From JOPF133 sp052144935 (GTDB lineage Bacteria; Acidobacteriota; Terriglobia; Bryobacterales; Bryobacteraceae), in contig JBKQPR010000338.1 of NCBI GenBank assembly GCA_052144935.1, forward strand, positions 1-15,548: a stretch of DNA of 15,548 bases. Direction: 5' to 3'. Of the stretch, positions 13,126 to 15,548 are shown piece after piece. Position numbers and translations under genes: made by a program. A model generated the notes under the pieces. It worked only from the letters and a program-made list of their open reading frames with translations, was not told where the DNA came from and ran no database searches. Positions within the stretch are counted from its first letter, which is position 1. Every line of letters starts with the position of its first letter.

Positions 13126-14397
13126 CTACTCCTGGCGGTCGAACGGCCGCGGACCGACTTCTTCCGCGATTCCCCAGTTTTCCAGATGAGTCTCGTACGC
13201 ATGAGGGCTGGCGGCCCTCACCATCTTGGGCCGCCGCTCGTTGCGTCCGTGGCGCCAATCCACCTTGGGCAGGAACAGCGCCGGGTCGATGCGGTCCTGA
13301 TAGCGCAGTGCGATGTTCATCAACGAATCCAGCAGCGATTCGGACAGCAGATGGGGCTTCAGGCCCAGTTCCGTCAGTTTCGAATGCTTGGCGTTGTAAT
13401 AATGCTCCTCGGCCTCGACGCGCGGGTCGCGCAGGTGGTTGATCTCCACAGGCAGGTTCAACTTGCGGGCCGCCGCCTGCACCAGATGAGCGATTTCCAA
13501 CACGCTGAATTGTTCCGTGAATTGGTTGAAGACGCGGCATTCGCCCGGCCGGGCCGGGTTCATGCAGGCGATCTCGATACAGCGCACGGTGTCTCGGATA
13601 TCCAGGTAGCCGCGGGTCTGGCCGCCCTTGCCGTAGACCGTCAGCGGATGCCCCACGGCGGCCTGCGCGCAGAAGCGGTTCAGCACCGTGCCAAAGATTT
13701 CGTCGTAGTCGAAGCGGTTGACCAGCGCCGCGTCCCCGGCCACTTCGTCGGTCACGGTGCCATATACCACGCCCTGGTTCAGATCGGTGGCCCGCAATCC
13801 CCAGATGCGGCAGGCAAACAGGATGTTGTGGCTGTCGTGGACTTTGGACAAGTGGTAGAACGAGCCAGGCTGCTTCGGAAAGGGCAGCACATCCTTGCGC
13901 CCGTTGTGCTCAATGGCGATGTAGCCCTCTTCGATATCGATGTTGGGAGTGCCGTATTCGCCCATGGTGCCGAGCTTCACCAGGTGGCATTCGGGACAGT
14001 GCTCGCGCAACGCGAACAACAGGTTGAGCGTCCCCGCGACGTTGTTCATCTGCGTGAACACGGCATGTTCGCAATCGATCATCGAATAGGGCGCCGAGCG
14101 TTGCTCGGCGAAATGCACCACCGCATCCGGCTGGATGCCGCGGATGGTGGAGCACAGGAAGTCGTATTCGGTGATGTCGCCGGTGAAAAGCTCGATGGTT
14201 TCACCGGTGCGCTGCTTCCAGACCCGCAGGCGCTCCGCCAACGGCCGGATGGGCGTGAGGGTCTGGACCCCCAGTTCCCGATCCCACTGGCGCCGCGCAA
14301 AGCTGTCGACGATGGCAACCTCATGCCCTTTCGCCGACAAATACAGCGCCGTCGCCCAGCCGCAATAACCGTCTCCGCCTAGTACGGCGATCTTCAT
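13126..14397 (-). CDS. sqdB: UDP-sulfoquinovose synthase
   Basis: The protein has 423 residues from ATG 14397, 5 bases after GGAGGG. It is an extended short-chain dehydrogenase/epimerase that makes UDP-sulfoquinovose from UDP-glucose and sulfite, using tightly bound NAD. Evidence: nucleotide motif MKIAVLGGDGYCGWATALYL (Gly7-Gly13), SMIDCEHAVFTQMNNVAGTL, the active-site segment GTMGEYGTPNIDIEEG (Thr144, Met145, Glu147), YHLSKVHDSHN with Tyr181 and Lys185, TDLNQGVVYG, and RGYLDIRDTVRCIEIA for substrate binding. Plant SQD1 uses Thr145, Tyr182 and Lys186, one off this numbering. The length is complete and there are no indels. The head-group transferase (SqdX/SqdD-like) is not in the window, so the end product could be sulfolipid or another sulfoquinovose conjugate. 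The gene lies alone on its strand. Confidence 0.93.
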   Translation of the reverse strand: MKIAVLGGDGYCGWATALYLSAKGHEVAIVDSFARRQWDRELGVQTLTPIRPLAERLRVWKQRTGETIELFTGDITEYDFLCSTIRGIQPDAVVHFAEQRSAPYSMIDCEHAVFTQMNNVAGTLNLLFALREHCPECHLVKLGTMGEYGTPNIDIEEGYIAIEHNGRKDVLPFPKQPGSFYHLSKVHDSHNILFACRIWGLRATDLNQGVVYGTVTDEVAGDAALVNRFDYDEIFGTVLNRFCAQAAVGHPLTVYGKGGQTRGYLDIRDTVRCIEIACMNPARPGECRVFNQFTEQFSVLEIAHLVQAAARKLNLPVEINHLRDPRVEAEEHYYNAKHSKLTELGLKPHLLSESLLDSLMNIALRYQDRIDPALFLPKVDWRHGRNERRPKMVRAASPHAYETHLENWGIAEEVGPRPFDRQE

Positions 14398-15168
14398 CGA
14401 TTCCCTCCGTTGCGCTCCTGGTCTTCAAAATCTCTGCGGGTGGCCCGGTATGGCGTGCGTCTGGTCCAGGCCTCGCCGGTCCGGTGCGCCTCAAACAAGC
14501 ACTAAATCAATCTCCTGCGCCTCGCCGGGCGCAAGCTCTGTCAAAATTCCCGCGGTGACTGCCCTGAAGATCCCTCGGAGCCATCTTAACAATTCGCAGC
14601 CGTCCCACCGGTAGCTCTTCTGAGCTACTGTCCGCAGCCATACAGCGAACCGTCAATCATAGCAAAATCGAGGGGATAGCTCCCGGGGGGTGGCGAAATG
14701 CGACATGGTCCCACACGGCTGCCGGAGGTGGCGCCGCCCGGAGACCGCTTGCCGGGAAGGATGCCATGGCCGACGGGAGATCGCCGTGAAGGTCCCCAGA
14801 GTCACTTTCCTGTCGGATGGTGGCGACGCAGGGAGCGGCACAATGGTCGCATACCGATTTGCCGGTTGTTGGAGGCGGATTCCCGACGGAGTCGAGGAGT
14901 GCCGTGAGTGGGCGGCTTGGAAGCCCGGCGGGTTTGACGGAGGGCCTGAGCTTTTCTCCTTTTGCACTTCACTTCGACGGCACGAGGACGGCCTTAGCTT
15001 TGGAGGCCTGGATAAAAGGGACTTACCCATACCAGGCTCCGCTCTCCGCTCGTATCTTTTTCCCGCCAATGGATCCAGCCGCGATGGCTACTTGCCGGCG
15101 AAGATCACCGCGCCCGCAAGCTACGATGGAATGAATCCCGACCGAACGGCAAGGCGGCTGCGCTACCT
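14398..15168. other. Long spacer without a convincing gene
   Basis: This 771-base stretch upstream of sqdB has open frames on both strands, but none shows family motifs, a good start or even codon bias. The densest, 14817-15134 (+), contains ALHFDGTRTALALEAWIKGT and then loses protein character. The first 250 bases before sqdB are less GC-rich and probably hold its promoter, plus hairpins at 14516-14533 (TGCGCC/GGCGCA) and 14611-14628. The sequence CCTCGCCGG occurs twice (14471, 14520). No tRNA cloverleaf was seen. Confidence 0.45.
14611..14628. promoter_or_regulatory. 7-bp hairpin upstream of sqdB
   Basis: GTAGCTC-TTCT-GAGCTAC is a perfect inverted repeat about 210 bases upstream of the sqdB start codon. 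It could be an operator or leader hairpin for sqdB. No sigma-factor site was recognised beside it. Confidence 0.3.
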
Positions 15169-15210
15169 CTACGCAATCTGCTTGAGCTGCTACGCGATCT
15201 GCTTGAGCTG
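15169..15210. repeat. Tandem 21-bp duplication of the aldolase gene's end, stop codon included
   Basis: Units 15169-15189 and 15190-15210 differ at one base. On the minus strand each reads Q-L-K-Q-I-A-stop, so the real C-terminus with its stop is followed by a second copy in the same frame. Confidence 0.85.
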
Positions 15211-15548
15211 CGCGAAACGCTCCCGCAACTGCGCCTTCTGCTGGTCCGTGAGGTCCATCTGAGGCGGGCGCACGTAGCTCTCGCGAATGCCCAGGCCGCT
15301 GAAGGCGAACTTGATGCCCGCCGCTCCCCCGCCGCCCGGCACGCGCATCAGTTGGTTGGCTTCGCGCAGCTTGTCGAAGGCGTCGGCGGTGTCCTTGCCC
15401 GTCCGGTGGGCCGCGAATACCGCCGCCACCTGACGGGTGAAGATGTTGGCGCTCACCAGAATGGCCCCCATCCCCGCCGCCAGCGCCGCGGGCAGGTTGT
15501 TCTCCGTGCCGGTCATCATGTTGAGCTTGGGAAACTCCTTGACGTTGG
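15190..15548 (-). CDS. C-terminal part of a DapA-family (dihydrodipicolinate synthase/KDG aldolase-type) lyase
   Basis: The gene enters from the right edge on the minus strand, so only the last 118 or so residues are present: NVKEFPKLNMMTGTENNLPA, LAAGMGAILVSANIFTRQV, then AGIKFAFSGLGIRESYVRPPQMDLTDQQKAQLRERFAQ. This fits barrel strands 7-8 and the C-terminal helices of Schiff-base aldolases of the DapA/NanA/KDG group ('TG.E......L..G..G.....AN', 'IK.....G.....VRPP...L'). The catalytic Lys and Tyr are upstream of the window. The group includes lysine-pathway synthase, N-acetylneuraminate lyase and 2-keto-3-deoxy sugar-acid aldolases. The nearby dehydratase makes the last type attractive but does not prove it. 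Confidence 0.8.
   Translation of the reverse strand, partial: NVKEFPKLNMMTGTENNLPAALAAGMGAILVSANIFTRQVAAVFAAHRTGKDTADAFDKLREANQLMRVPGGGGAAGIKFAFSGLGIRESYVRPPQMDLTDQQKAQLRERFAQLKQIA

Noticed and set aside
12868..14382. A 504-residue plus-strand frame over sqdB
   Set aside because: Antisense to sqdB, which has clear active-site motifs. Only its first part (to about 13080) contains sense sequence, the tail of the decayed gene.
14690..15262. A 190-residue plus-strand frame upstream of and overlapping the DapA-family gene
   Set aside because: No homology seen, its end is antisense to the aldolase, and its Cys-rich 'YAICLSC' repeats are just the 21-bp tandem duplication.

Overview
The window is about 15.5 kb of high-GC DNA that reads like an acidobacterial chromosome segment (Bryobacterales / Candidatus Solibacter type). 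This placement is an inference from the gene mix: Uma2 nuclease, Tat-exported glycoside hydrolase, PL22 lyase, Gly-rich secreted tails, Sel1 protein, and the family with the 'STGPRTP..K....NA..HG' N-terminus. No rRNA, tRNA, CRISPR array or complete insertion sequence was found.

Layout. 1-401: 3' end of a Uma2-family nuclease gene whose last codons are frameshifted. 681-2417: two co-directional genes, a secreted acidobacterial protein of unknown function and a nucleoside hydrolase-like protein with a degenerate metal site. 2579-4069: a scar region with a frameshifted DUF3800 gene, the 3' end of a PIN-domain (VapC-like) gene and the 3' end of a secreted-type gene; the last two lost their 5' ends at one junction near 3590. 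4086-4186: a perfect 42-bp inverted repeat. 4200-5546 (-): exported PL22 oligogalacturonate lyase-like enzyme. 5673-6038 (-): small basic protein with a duplicated Arg/Trp-rich motif. 6210-9194 (+): Tat-exported GH2 beta-galactosidase-like enzyme with an extra Gly-rich C-terminal domain. 9561-10793 (+): Tat-signal enolase-superfamily sugar-acid dehydratase resembling D-galactonate dehydratase. 10835-11680 (-): exported Sel1-repeat protein. 11857-12183 (+): ArsC/Spx-like thioredoxin-fold gene with an in-frame UGA. 12223-12300: 17-bp inverted-repeat element. 12406-13090: gene decayed by five frameshifts. 13126-14397 (-): UDP-sulfoquinovose synthase. 14398-15168: no convincing gene. 15190-15548 (-): C-terminus of a DapA-family aldolase with a duplicated tail.

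Main discovery candidate. At 11857-12183 a complete 108-residue ArsC/Spx-family reading frame has TGA exactly where the first cysteine of the CxxC motif belongs (P-T-UGA-T-T-C-R-K-A-K). The TGA is followed at once by a two-part hairpin. Its 6-bp upper stem is perfect and closes a 6-nt loop whose second base is G, 22 nt after the UGA, which fits what is known of bacterial SECIS elements. The simplest reading is a selenoprotein with a UxxC redox motif; a Cys-to-stop mutation is the main alternative.

How the genes may work together. The GH2 enzyme, the galactonate dehydratase-like enzyme, the PL22 lyase and the DapA-family protein suggest breakdown of plant-derived galactosides and pectin fragments outside the cytoplasm, followed by sugar-acid dehydration and aldol cleavage. 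The large enzyme genes have no indels, while at least seven frameshifts or truncations lie in the short accessory genes. That pattern favours real gene decay over poor sequence quality.
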